64,000 nt of DNA from an uncultured Draconibacterium sp. (GTDB lineage: Bacteria > Bacteroidota > Bacteroidia > Bacteroidales > Prolixibacteraceae). Of this stretch, positions 33,090 through 41,759 are shown piece by piece. The translations under genes and the position numbers were made by a program. Location: contig NZ_OY775906.1 in assembly GCF_963675065.1 (NCBI RefSeq), positions 660,001 to 724,000 on the forward strand. The letters are read 5' to 3'. Within the stretch, counting starts at the first letter, position 1. The number at the start of each line of letters is the position of its first letter. A model generated the notes under the pieces. The model searched no databases. It was not told the DNA's origin and saw nothing but the letters and a program-made list of their open reading frames with translations.

Positions 33090-34169
33090 ATGAAAGATTT
33101 GTATACCCTAATCATGGCAGGAGGATCGGGAACCCGATTCTGGCCACGAAGTAAAACGGTAAAACCAAAACAATACCTGAATATTTTCGGCGACAAATCG
33201 CTTCTTCAGGATACCATTGAGCGATTTGCAACTTTCACCAAAGAAGAAAATATCTACATCGTTTCAAGTGCAACTCAGGCTAAAGTGTTGGAGGAACAAA
33301 CTCCGATGTTGCCCAAAGATAACCTGATTTACGAGCCGATTGGCAGAAATACCTTGCCATGTATTGGTTTGGCAGCCATGTATGCCGAGCGCGAAAATCC
33401 GAACGGTGTAATGGTTGTTTCTCCTTCCGATCATTTAATACAAAATAATTCCTTGTTTAAAGATACCATTTTGGCTGCTGCTAAAATTGCTAACGAACGC
33501 GATGGAATTGTTACGCTTGGAATAACGCCTACTTATCCGGCAACGGGTTATGGTTACGTACAAACTGCCGAAGATATTACCGGCGACGAAACAATAAAGC
33601 AGTTTAAAGTGGAACGTTTTGTTGAAAAGCCGGATGAGGCTACTGCAACCGATTACCTGAAACAAGGTGGTTTCTATTGGAACAGTGGATTGTTTGTTTT
33701 CAAAGTATCGGTTTTCCTGAAAGCGGTTGAAGAATTTGCCCCGGAGTTGTATGCTGATTTACGCAAAATTCAGGCTGATTTAGGCAATGCTTCATATCCT
33801 GAAACGTTGGACACCATTTACCGCGCTGTTGAGAGCATTTCGGTTGATTACGGTATTATGGAGCATGCTAAAAACATTTACCTGGTAGAAGGAAATTTCG
33901 ATTGGAATGACCTGGGGAGCTGGGAGTCGGTTTATCAAACTGATAAAAAGGATGAAAATGGTAATGCAGGAATGGGAGAGGCCATATTTTTAGATTCAAA
34001 AAACTCGTACGTGTCTACCGACGATGGGCTGGTTGCAGTGGTTGGTCTCGATGATGTAATTGTTGTACGCGACGGAAATACAACCCTGGTATGCAAACGC
34101 GATAATGCCGAGGATATAAAGAAAATTGTTGAACAACTAAAAGCTAATAATAAGTCAGAGTATCTATAA
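33090..34169 (+). CDS. manC: Mannose-1-phosphate guanylyltransferase
   Basis: A 359-residue cytosolic nucleotidyltransferase that makes GDP-mannose from mannose-1-phosphate and GTP. The nucleotide-binding start IMAGGSGTRFWPRSK, PSDHLI, FVEKPDEATA and GDWNDLG-like NFDWNDLGSWESV motifs are all present. It is of the short type without the C-terminal phosphomannose isomerase domain found in bifunctional ManC/AlgA proteins. GDP-mannose feeds mannosylation or GDP-fucose synthesis for surface glycans. It precedes the FucP-type transporter by 80 nt on the same strand and might be co-transcribed, but the functions are only loosely linked. Confidence 0.93.
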   Translation: MKDLYTLIMAGGSGTRFWPRSKTVKPKQYLNIFGDKSLLQDTIERFATFTKEENIYIVSSATQAKVLEEQTPMLPKDNLIYEPIGRNTLPCIGLAAMYAERENPNGVMVVSPSDHLIQNNSLFKDTILAAAKIANERDGIVTLGITPTYPATGYGYVQTAEDITGDETIKQFKVERFVEKPDEATATDYLKQGGFYWNSGLFVFKVSVFLKAVEEFAPELYADLRKIQADLGNASYPETLDTIYRAVESISVDYGIMEHAKNIYLVEGNFDWNDLGSWESVYQTDKKDENGNAGMGEAIFLDSKNSYVSTDDGLVAVVGLDDVIVVRDGNTTLVCKRDNAEDIKKIVEQLKANNKSEYL

Positions 34170-34249
34170 AAGCTCGGTTTCTGTAATCTTACCGGGCAGT
34201 TTGCTAAAACTGTACTAACTACCAATATTTTAGTAAAACTATTAAACCA

Positions 34250-35551
34250 ATGAATAAAACTAAAGCAATTGTTGTGGACAAGAAAATTCTTGTTCCGTTT
34301 ATACTTATAACCAGTTTATTTGCCCTTTGGGGATTTGCCAATGATTTGACCAACCCGATGGTGGCCGCATTTCAAACGGTAATGGAAATTTCCAATGCAA
34401 AAGCTGCTATGGTGCAGTTTGCATTTTATGGCGGATATGCTACTATGGCCATTCCGGCGGCGTTAATTATAAAACGATATTCTTATAAAACCGGAATTAT
34501 TATTGGCCTTGCTTTGTATGCTATTGGTGCCTTGTTATTCTTTCCGGCTGCGCAATACGAAATTTTTGGTTTCTTCCTGATGTCGCTTTACATTCTTACT
34601 TTCGGTTTGGCTTTCCTGGAAACCACGGCCAATCCATATATTCTATCAATGGGTGATCCGGCAACAGCAACGCGTCGTTTAAACCTGGCACAGTCGTTTA
34701 ATCCAATGGGATCGATTTTGGGAATGTTTGTGGCTTCAAAATTAATTCTGTCGTCGTTAGAATCGGATAAGCGGGATGCTGCCGGAAACCTGATTTTCGA
34801 TACTTTAAACGCAGCCGAAAAAGCAGCTATTCGCACAAACGACCTGTCTGTAATACGCAATCCGTATGTAATTCTGGGTTTTTTTGTAATTGTAATGCTA
34901 ATAATTATAGCTGTTTCAAAAATGCCTAAGCGCGAAAGTGCCGATCATGAAATTCATCCGTGGCATTCGGCAAAACGGTTATTCCGGAATAAAATATACA
35001 GGGAAGGTGTAATTGCACAGGTGTTCTACGTGGGTGCACAAATAATGTGCTGGACCTTCATTATTCAGTATGCCGATAATCTGGGTATTCCAAAAGCTCA
35101 GGCTCAGAATTTCAACATTGTTGCCATGGCGATTTTTATCACCAGCCGATTTATAAGTACCTTTTTAATGAAGTACCTGAACGCCCGTTATATGTTATTG
35201 CTTTTTGCCATAGGAGGAATGTGTACAACGGCTGGAGTAGTTTTAATTCAGGGAATGATGGGATTGTATTTGCTGGTGGCTACGTCGGCCTTTATGTCGC
35301 TAATGTTTCCAACCATATACGGAATTGCGCTGGAAGACGTTGGCGATGATGCAACGCTTGGTGCTGCAGGTTTGGTAATGGCAATAGTTGGCGGAGCATT
35401 AATGCCGCCACTGCAGGGCCTTATTATCGATCAGGGGACTATCGGACCGCTTCCGGCAGTTAACTTTTCGTTTATTTTGCCTTTTATCTGCTTTGTTGTA
35501 ATTGCAATTTATGGTAAAAGGACTTATAATGCATTTAAAAAGACGCGATAG
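34250..35551 (+). CDS. FHS-family sugar/proton symporter (FucP-like)
   Basis: A 433-residue membrane protein with 12 predicted helices. PFILITSLFALWGFANDLTNPMVAAFQ near the N-terminus and LAFLETTANPYILSMGDP in helix 4-5 are signatures of the fucose-galactose-hexose symporters. They import L-fucose, hexoses or related sugars with protons. The gene is followed 2 nt later by a broken mutarotase of the rhamnose/fucose type, which suggests a 6-deoxyhexose substrate. A hydrophilic insertion (SLESDKRDAAGNLIFDTLNAAEK, about 164-187) is normal for Bacteroidota members. Confidence 0.88.
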   Translation: MNKTKAIVVDKKILVPFILITSLFALWGFANDLTNPMVAAFQTVMEISNAKAAMVQFAFYGGYATMAIPAALIIKRYSYKTGIIIGLALYAIGALLFFPAAQYEIFGFFLMSLYILTFGLAFLETTANPYILSMGDPATATRRLNLAQSFNPMGSILGMFVASKLILSSLESDKRDAAGNLIFDTLNAAEKAAIRTNDLSVIRNPYVILGFFVIVMLIIIAVSKMPKRESADHEIHPWHSAKRLFRNKIYREGVIAQVFYVGAQIMCWTFIIQYADNLGIPKAQAQNFNIVAMAIFITSRFISTFLMKYLNARYMLLLFAIGGMCTTAGVVLIQGMMGLYLLVATSAFMSLMFPTIYGIALEDVGDDATLGAAGLVMAIVGGALMPPLQGLIIDQGTIGPLPAVNFSFILPFICFVVIAIYGKRTYNAFKKTR

Positions 35552-35553
35552 AA

Positions 35554-35901
35554 ATGGAGTATAAACGCTATTGTAAAACCCTGAAATTGGAAGACAATCC
35601 AGAATTGATTGAGCAATATAAAAAAGTTCATGCGCCGGGTGCTGCCTGGCCTGAAGTTACCCAAAGTATGCGCGATGTTGGGATTATTGATATGGAGATT
35701 TATTTGTTGGGGAATTTGGCATTTATGATTATGGATACCGTTCCTGATTTCGACCATTAAAGAGCAATGAATGAATTGGCTAAAAAACCACGGCAGGCTG
35801 AATGGGAAGCTTATGTCTCGCAATTTCAGCAAACTTCTGATACGGCAACAGCTGATGAAAAATGGCAATTAATGGAACGAATTTATAAACTAGGAAATTA
35901 A
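35554..35901 (+). pseudogene. L-rhamnose (or L-fucose) mutarotase interrupted by an in-frame stop
   Basis: The first 68 codons encode a typical RhaM-family protein (MEYKRYCKTLKLEDNPELIE, VHAPGAAWPEV, IIDMEIYLLGNLAFMIMDTV). A TAA at 35758-35760 stops it after DFDH. The same reading frame continues without shift for 46 more codons, RAMNELAKKPRQAEWEAYVS...KWQLMERIYKLGN, exactly the C-terminus of the family (about 105-115 residues), ending at 35899-35901. One base change (TAA from AAA, GAA or CAA) explains it. Family members interconvert the anomers of 6-deoxyhexoses. It is coupled to the FucP-like gene (2-nt gap). Either a recent pseudogene or a base-call error. Confidence 0.88.
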
Positions 35902-35927
35902 CAAGAACCAAATTATAGCACCTCAAT

Positions 35928-37010
35928 TTATTGATCTTTAATGCATCTCACCGCTCTTCCTTCTAGTGCGTCGTCTGTTCTGGGCCAGGAGTTGTATTCT
36001 CCAAGTTGATAAAAAGAGCGATATAAATAAAAGGTATCTGTTTCTGCTATTTCTATTTCACTTGTCCAGTAAGCGCCAGTATATTTTTTCGCAGTCCAGT
36101 AATTATCGCCTCCTCTTACATAGCCATTGGGACATATGGTAAAACCACTGCTGTTTGTGTTGTAATTAACTTTAGGTGGTGCATTATGTTCAATGTATCC
36201 CCAACCTGTTTTTGTTTTTAGTTTTTTATCTCCGCTTTCGTTTAGTTGATCTGAATAATCAATCAAAGTTTGCCATTCTTCGTTTGTGGGAACATGCCAA
36301 CCGGATGGGCATACATCCTGATTGATTTTATTCGCTGCATTCCAGGTATAATAAACGTTAGTTTGGTTTTCAAATATTCCATTTGGGTAAAGATAGAAAT
36401 CTGTTATTGGAGTTCCATCAGGATACAGTGTGGAGCGAAGATCTTCAGCCATCCATGTTTGTTCTCCAATTTTTACTGTTTTGTATTGGTTCTCCTCGTA
36501 ATCCGAAATTTCTCCGTACTGTATTTTATGAATTGGTACATTAGAAATTGTTCCGTGTTTAATATATATCTGTATATCATACGAGTCTCTGGAATAGCCC
36601 AGCAATTCGTAATACCCACTCATGCTCTCGGCTGTAATTTCTGTAATTACAATATCTCCACTTGTTGCATAAAATTTACGGTCATTAATATCAAAAACTG
36701 CTGTTGCAGTAAACTTATTACTGGAAAAATCGGTAAAAAGACTATAAAATGAATAGTCTGAGTTTATGGCGTAGGTGCCTTCTTCAAGTCCGGAAAGTGA
36801 AAAAATTATATGAATATTTTCGTCGTTACTTAAGTCTATAATTACCTCGTTTAAAGTTTGATGACATATTGTATTTATAGCATCGAATTCTTCTGTAAAA
36901 CCTTTTGGAAATTCGATGGTTGTAGTTGTTTTAACAGGAGTTGTTTCATTGCACGCTATAAATAACAGAATAAAAATAAAAATTGATGGTTTTCGGGATG
37001 ATGCGGCCAT
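35928..37010 (-). CDS. FISUMP-domain lipoprotein
   Basis: A 360-residue protein with lipoprotein signal MAASSRKPSIFIFILLFIAC (Cys20). A beta-rich N-terminal half of unknown type leads to a C-terminal Fibrobacter succinogenes major paralogous (FISUMP) domain (about 165-358): IGEQTWMAEDLRSTLYPDG, YYTWNAANKIN, CPSGWHVPTNEEWQTLIDY, YWTSEIE and ending GRAVRCIKD. The domain is common in surface lipoproteins of Bacteroidota and Fibrobacteres; it has no defined activity and probably mediates carbohydrate or surface interactions. It is monocistronic and convergent with the mutarotase pseudogene. Confidence 0.82.
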   Translation of the reverse strand: MAASSRKPSIFIFILLFIACNETTPVKTTTTIEFPKGFTEEFDAINTICHQTLNEVIIDLSNDENIHIIFSLSGLEEGTYAINSDYSFYSLFTDFSSNKFTATAVFDINDRKFYATSGDIVITEITAESMSGYYELLGYSRDSYDIQIYIKHGTISNVPIHKIQYGEISDYEENQYKTVKIGEQTWMAEDLRSTLYPDGTPITDFYLYPNGIFENQTNVYYTWNAANKINQDVCPSGWHVPTNEEWQTLIDYSDQLNESGDKKLKTKTGWGYIEHNAPPKVNYNTNSSGFTICPNGYVRGGDNYWTAKKYTGAYWTSEIEIAETDTFYLYRSFYQLGEYNSWPRTDDALEGRAVRCIKDQ

Positions 37011-37081
37011 TTTGTTAGAAAAGTTGATTAGTTTTTACAATTTAATATATTTTTTTGTAAACTGAACAAAAGAATCAATAT

Positions 37082-38338
37082 ATGAATGCATACCTGTTTT
37101 TAATTGGCCTTTGTGTCATTATTATATTTTCATTTTTCACCAATATGTTTTCGCGGAAAACCAATGTGCCTAGTGTGCTAATATTAATATTGCTAGGCGT
37201 TGGAGTACAGGAATTAATGACCTACTTTGAAATGGAGCCCGATTATTTCTGGGCACTCGAAGTATTAGGAATTGTTGGGTTGATAATGATCGTGCTGGAA
37301 GCCGCTCTTGATCTTGAGTTGAAGAAGGAGAACTGGCCACTTATATGGAAATCGTTTACCATCGCTTCTTTATCGTTGGGATTAACAGCTGTTTCAATCG
37401 CATTTATTATTCAGTTTTTTATTCCTGAAATCTATTTCTTGCCGGCACTGGTATACGCGCTGCCACTCTCAATAATGAGTAGTGCAATAATCATCCCTAG
37501 TGTTGCCAATCTTACAAAATACAAACGCGAGTTTTTAATTTACGAAAGTACTTTCTCTGATATCCTGGGCATTATGGTGTTTTATATGATTGTTGAAAAC
37601 CTTAATGTTGAAGGGATGCGCCAGCTGAGTTTTGCGATTGGAAGTAATATTGTACTTACGCTTGTTATTTCGGTGGTGCTGTGTTACGGTCTACTTTATA
37701 TTATCCAAAACATTAAAGGCGATGCAAAATTTTTCCTGTTTTTAGCGGTACTGGTTTTACTGTATGCCGTTGGAAAAATGTTCCATCTCTCGTCGTTAAT
37801 TATAATTTTAATGTTTGGCTTGCTGCTGCGCAATTATAAAGTTTTGCTTTTCGGGAGGCTTCGTGAGTGGTTAAACGACTCACGAATTGATGGTGTTTTC
37901 GATCAGTTTAAAATGATTACCAAAGAAACAGCCTTTTTAGTACGTACTTTTTTCTTTGTAGTTTTTGGAATGACTTTGCCTTTGGCGTCGTTATTTAACT
38001 GGAAAGTATGGCTGATTAGCGTTATCTTCCTGGCTGTTACTTTCATTTTACGATTTGGATTATTCTATGTTATCGAACGAAAAGATACACTTCCGCAAAC
38101 CTTTATCGCACCAAAAGGATTAATTACTGTGCTACTGTTTTTTGCTATTCCCGAATCGTTAAGGGCCGAAAAATTTGAAGGTGCTGTATTGTTTGTTGTA
38201 ATTATCGCAACCAGTTTAATTATGGCATGGGCTTTAATTGCAACAAAAAGTACGAATACAACAGATGGGATAGATGAAGAAGTTGAGGGAGGTGATGAGG
38301 GTGAAACGTCTGATTTTATTGAGCTGCCGATTGACTAG
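37082..38338 (+). CDS. Cation:proton antiporter (CPA family)
   Basis: A 418-residue membrane protein with about 12 helices. The order NVPSVLILILLGVGVQELMTYF, LGIVGLIMIVLEAALDLELKK, PLSIMSSAIIIPSVANL and YESTFSDILGIMVFY matches sodium(potassium)/proton exchangers of the NhaP/KefB-like superfamily; Asp in TFSDILG is the probable ion-binding residue, with the unwound SSAIIIPS segment opposite. The acidic C-terminal tail (GIDEEVEGGDEGETSDFIEL) is cytoplasmic; no RCK/TrkA domain is present. It likely contributes to pH and sodium homeostasis. Confidence 0.85.
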   Translation: MNAYLFLIGLCVIIIFSFFTNMFSRKTNVPSVLILILLGVGVQELMTYFEMEPDYFWALEVLGIVGLIMIVLEAALDLELKKENWPLIWKSFTIASLSLGLTAVSIAFIIQFFIPEIYFLPALVYALPLSIMSSAIIIPSVANLTKYKREFLIYESTFSDILGIMVFYMIVENLNVEGMRQLSFAIGSNIVLTLVISVVLCYGLLYIIQNIKGDAKFFLFLAVLVLLYAVGKMFHLSSLIIILMFGLLLRNYKVLLFGRLREWLNDSRIDGVFDQFKMITKETAFLVRTFFFVVFGMTLPLASLFNWKVWLISVIFLAVTFILRFGLFYVIERKDTLPQTFIAPKGLITVLLFFAIPESLRAEKFEGAVLFVVIIATSLIMAWALIATKSTNTTDGIDEEVEGGDEGETSDFIELPID

Positions 38339-38363
38339 AGATCGTTCAATTATTGTGTGAAAT

Positions 38364-38397
38364 AAAAAAGGTTGCCATTTTGTAATGACAACCTTTT
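38364..38397. terminator. Bidirectional terminator between antiporter and rpoD
   Basis: AAAAAAGGTTGCCATT-TTGT-AATGACAACCTTTT forms a near-perfect stem with T-tracts on both strands, serving the two converging genes. Confidence 0.8.
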
Positions 38398-38407
38398 CTT
38401 TTTCTTC

Positions 38408-39268
38408 TTAGCCCAGATATGATTTTAATAATTTGCTACGCGATGTATGTCTTAATCGTCTGATAGCCTTTTCTTTTATCTGCCTTACCCGTTCTCGGGT
38501 TAATCCAAATCGTTCACCGATTTCCTCCAATGTCATTTCCTGGCACCCTATGCCAAAAAACAGTTTAATGATGTCACTTTCTCGCTCAGTCAAAGTTGCT
38601 AATGCACGGAAAATTTCTTTAGCCAAAGATTCGTTGATAAGGCTCTTGTCGGCATTTGGCGAATCGTTGTTCACCAATACGTCAAGAAGACTGTTATCTT
38701 CACCATCAACAAATGGTGCATCAACCGATACATGTCTTCCCGATACTCTTAATGTATCAGAAACCTTATCAGCAGGCAGCTCTAATGTTTCAGCTAACTC
38801 TTCAGGCGACGGTTTGCGTTCGTGTTCTTGCTCAAATTTTGAATAAGCCTTATTGATCTTATTCAAGGAACCTACCTGGTTCAGAGGCAAACGAACTATA
38901 CGCGACTGCTCAGCGAGCGCTTGAAGAATAGATTGGCGAATCCACCATACTGCGTAAGAAATGAATTTAAAACCGCGGGTTTCATCGAACTTCTCAGCCG
39001 CTTTAATCAAACCAAGGTTCCCTTCGTTTATTAAGTCGGGTAAGCTTAGTCCCTGATTTTGGTACTGCTTAGCCACCGATACTACAAATCGAAGGTTTGC
39101 TCTTGTAAGTTTCTCCAAAGCTGCCTGATCGCCCTTTTTAATCCGCTGTGCTAACTCCACTTCTTCCTCTACAGTAATCAGCTCTTCTTTACCAATTTCC
39201 TGCAAATACTTATCTAAAGAGGCACTTTCACGGTTAGTGATCGACTTTGTGATCTTTAGTTGTCTCAT
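38408..39268 (-). CDS. rpoD: Primary RNA polymerase sigma factor (RpoD/SigA)
   Basis: A 286-residue sigma-70 protein. Region 1.2 (ESASLDKYLQEIGKEELIT), region 2 with NLGLIKAAEKFDETRGFKF and SYAVWWIRQSI, region 3 and region 4 with TLEEIGERFGLTRERVRQIK are complete; region 1.1 and the non-conserved insertion of E. coli sigma-70 are absent. This short form is the housekeeping sigma factor of Bacteroidota, which recognises the TTG/TAnnTTTG promoters seen in this window. Its own promoter is a good example of that class. Confidence 0.95.
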   Translation of the reverse strand: MRQLKITKSITNRESASLDKYLQEIGKEELITVEEEVELAQRIKKGDQAALEKLTRANLRFVVSVAKQYQNQGLSLPDLINEGNLGLIKAAEKFDETRGFKFISYAVWWIRQSILQALAEQSRIVRLPLNQVGSLNKINKAYSKFEQEHERKPSPEELAETLELPADKVSDTLRVSGRHVSVDAPFVDGEDNSLLDVLVNNDSPNADKSLINESLAKEIFRALATLTERESDIIKLFFGIGCQEMTLEEIGERFGLTRERVRQIKEKAIRRLRHTSRSKLLKSYLG

Positions 39269-39290
39269 ATATAATCCTTAAAAAATCGTG

Positions 39291-39321
39291 CAAATATAGA
39301 ACATTAATATCTAATGGTCAA
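39291..39321 (-). promoter_or_regulatory. rpoD promoter
   Basis: On the minus strand TTG (39321-39319), a 20-nt spacer and TATATTTG (39298-39291) match the Bacteroidota consensus exactly, 23 nt before the ATG. Confidence 0.65.
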
Positions 39322-39380
39322 GGAGAAAGCGCATCCTATTTTGTAATTAATACAAAGTTAAAGGTTATGTTCTTTGAATG

Positions 39381-40820
39381 TTAACGTTCAACGCCAAAAA
39401 CATAATATGCTGATTCTCCATTCGGATAAACGCCTTCAACCAGAATTCCTCCTCTCGCATTTCCAACTTCTCTCTTAAAATCTGATACCTCGTAAATAGG
39501 TTTTTTGTTTACCGAAGTAATAATAAAACCTTTGTCGAGACCAGCATCTTTAAGTTTTCCTTTCTCAAGATTGGTTATCATTATACCATTTCTGATTCCC
39601 AAATCCTCTTTAACACTGTTGCTTACTGCCTCAAACTCGGCACCAAGTACGGTTATATTGTCGCGCACTATTTCGGTGTCGCCGTGTTTGTTACGTAAGG
39701 TAACGGTAAATTGTTTCTTTTCATTGTCTCTAATTACAACAATATCAACATTGTCGCCCGGACGGTACTGACTAACTTTTTCCTGTAGCTCGGCTGCTGT
39801 TTTTACTTTAATCCCATCAACACTGATGATTACATCTTCCTCTTTTATGCCGGCTTCGTTGGCAGCTCCGTTCTCAACGACTCCACCTATATAAACACCT
39901 TCCACCTTATCAAGGTTCAGTTCTTCAGCAATTTCGGCATTAACATCGCCAATATTTACGCCGAGCAATGCACGTTGTACCTCTCCAAATTCCTTTAAGT
40001 CTTCAACAACTTTTTTTACAATTGAAACAGGCACGGCAAAAGAATATCCGGTATATGAACCGGTACGCGAGGCAATTGCAGTGTTAATTCCAATCAGGTT
40101 ACCTTGTTGATTTACCAATGCACCTCCGCTGTTTCCGGGATTTACTGCCGCATCGGTTTGAATAAACGATTCGATTCGATACTGATCCTGGTTAATTCCC
40201 AGGTTTCGTCCTTGCGAGCTAATAATACCTGCAGTTACTGTTGATGTAAGGTTAAACGGATTACCTACGGCCAAAACCCATTCGCCAAGTTTCAGATTAT
40301 CAGAATTACCATAAGTTAAATAAGGCAAATCTTCAGCGTTAACTTTTAAAAGGGCGATATCGGTTGATGGATCGGTTCCAACCAAACGTGCGTCAAATTC
40401 TCGTTTATCATTCAAGATCACTTTTATATCCTGTGCATCTTCAATAACGTGATTATTGGTAATAATGTATCCGTCTTCCGACATAATTACACCGGATCCA
40501 AATCCTTGTCTCACTTGTGGCTGTTGCCTTTGCAAACCAAAAAACTCATCTAAAAACGGATTACCGCTCGACCATTGACCAGTTCGAACTGATTTTGTGG
40601 CAATATGAACTACCGAATAAATTGATTTTTCGGCGGCAAAAGTTAAATCGGGTAATTGTTGTTCACTGTCTGCGGGGTAATCAACAAATCGTGCTGCTTG
40701 CTCTTCTTTCACTGTTACAACCTGTGGCTTATCAAAAAAAGTGCTGTAAGCCCAAACTCCTACAAATGCACCTGCTATAACAAGTAAAAATGTCAGCGAA
40801 ATTCTTCCTACTCTTTTCAT
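39381..40820 (-). CDS. degP: Do-family periplasmic serine endoprotease (DegP/HtrA)
   Basis: A 479-residue protein anchored or exported by an N-terminal hydrophobic segment (about 7-25). Trypsin-like domain with catalytic His124 (ITNNHVIED), Asp154 (PSTDIALLK) and Ser231 (NPGNSGGALVN), then two PDZ domains (about 285-380 and 390-475; YIGGVVENGAANEAGI, GLDKGFIITSVN). It degrades or refolds misfolded envelope proteins. An acidic Gln-rich loop at about 95-105 (LQRQQPQVRQ) corresponds to the LA loop. The leader contains a stable hairpin. Confidence 0.94.
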   Translation of the reverse strand: MKRVGRISLTFLLVIAGAFVGVWAYSTFFDKPQVVTVKEEQAARFVDYPADSEQQLPDLTFAAEKSIYSVVHIATKSVRTGQWSSGNPFLDEFFGLQRQQPQVRQGFGSGVIMSEDGYIITNNHVIEDAQDIKVILNDKREFDARLVGTDPSTDIALLKVNAEDLPYLTYGNSDNLKLGEWVLAVGNPFNLTSTVTAGIISSQGRNLGINQDQYRIESFIQTDAAVNPGNSGGALVNQQGNLIGINTAIASRTGSYTGYSFAVPVSIVKKVVEDLKEFGEVQRALLGVNIGDVNAEIAEELNLDKVEGVYIGGVVENGAANEAGIKEEDVIISVDGIKVKTAAELQEKVSQYRPGDNVDIVVIRDNEKKQFTVTLRNKHGDTEIVRDNITVLGAEFEAVSNSVKEDLGIRNGIMITNLEKGKLKDAGLDKGFIITSVNKKPIYEVSDFKREVGNARGGILVEGVYPNGESAYYVFGVER

Positions 40821-40838
40821 AACTTAAAATTTTTAAAA

Positions 40839-40876
40839 CGTTCTTGTTTTCTATGGGAAATAAGAACGCAAATTTA
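40839..40876 (-). promoter_or_regulatory. degP -7 promoter element and leader hairpin
   Basis: TAAATTTG (40876-40869, minus strand) matches TAnnTTTG. The first transcribed bases then form CGTTCTTATTT...GTTTTCAAGAACG-like arms (40839-40868), an 11-12 bp hairpin with one G-T pair, inside the leader of about 45 nt. Confidence 0.4.
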
Positions 40877-41058
40877 TTGCCACTGTTTTGCTTGCCTGCC
40901 AGTGATTGCCGCTATTTTGCATAATTTAACACGCAGTTACTTGTTGTGTTAAAAAGTTAAAATAAAATCGGTTTCAACTGTAACTATGTCAGTATGGCTT
41001 GACAGAACTTGTAAATAATACGACAATTTATCGTATCAATAATTACAAATTCAACCAA

Positions 41059-41640
41059 TTATTTTTCGGGCACCTTGAACCATTTCGAATCGAGCTCTAC
41101 TTCCTCGTAATTTTCGATGTATTTCATCGCTTCTTCCGGAGTTTTTGCCACAAAATATAATTCTCGGTAAATAGCTTTTGCAAATAGTTCGACATACGAA
41201 AGCTCAAATTGTTTAAAGAGGTAGTCGAAAAAATTATTTGTGTTAACAAAAACAATTGGTTTGTGGTGGTAAGAAAGTTGCCGAAGGGTAATAACCTCCA
41301 GTATTTCCTCGAGTGTGCCAAAACCTCCGGCCAATGCAATAAAAGCATCCGACATGTCGCGCATTTGAGCTTTTCGTTCCATCATATCGGTGGTTATTAT
41401 TACTTCGTGCGAGTTGTTGGAGGCCAGTGACCTGCCGATCATTCGTTCGGGAATAATACCCACTGTTTTTGCACCTGCTTTGCTGGCTGCAATGGTAGCT
41501 GTTTCCATCAGTCCAACATTGGCTCCACCATTTATAAGACTATGACCGCCTTTACCAATTAACTCGCCCAGGTTTTGTGCGGCTTCAAAGTATTTTTCGT
41601 TTATGGCATTGCTTGATGAGCAGAAAACACAGATATTCAT
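41059..41640 (-). CDS. LOG-family TIGR00730 Rossmann-fold protein
   Basis: A 193-residue cytosolic protein. NICVFCSSSNAIN starts the nucleotide-binding fold, GKGGHSLINGGANVGLMETA continues it, and the LOG catalytic signature is AGGFGTLEEILEVITLRQL (family PGGxGTxxE). Characterised relatives cleave nucleoside 5'-monophosphates of the cytokinin type to base and ribose 5-phosphate, or act on purine/pyrimidine monophosphates. The bacterial physiological substrate is usually a plain nucleotide. It lies downstream of gyrB but is separated by a strong terminator. Confidence 0.88.
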   Translation of the reverse strand: MNICVFCSSSNAINEKYFEAAQNLGELIGKGGHSLINGGANVGLMETATIAASKAGAKTVGIIPERMIGRSLASNNSHEVIITTDMMERKAQMRDMSDAFIALAGGFGTLEEILEVITLRQLSYHHKPIVFVNTNNFFDYLFKQFELSYVELFAKAIYRELYFVAKTPEEAMKYIENYEEVELDSKWFKVPEK

Positions 41641-41663
41641 ATTTTGGTAATTAGCAGAGCGAA

Positions 41664-41690
41664 AAAATCCGGGATCGTATCCCGGATTTT
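41664..41690 (-). terminator. gyrB terminator
   Basis: A perfect 12-bp stem AAAATCCGGGAT-CGT-ATCCCGGATTTT lies 70 nt after the gyrB stop and 24 nt before the LOG gene start on the minus strand. Confidence 0.75.
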
Positions 41691-41759
41691 AACTCAATAT
41701 TTTATAAAAATTAGCAGCAGTAAGGAATGACTTGCTGCGCTATTTGTTCTTCAAACTTA

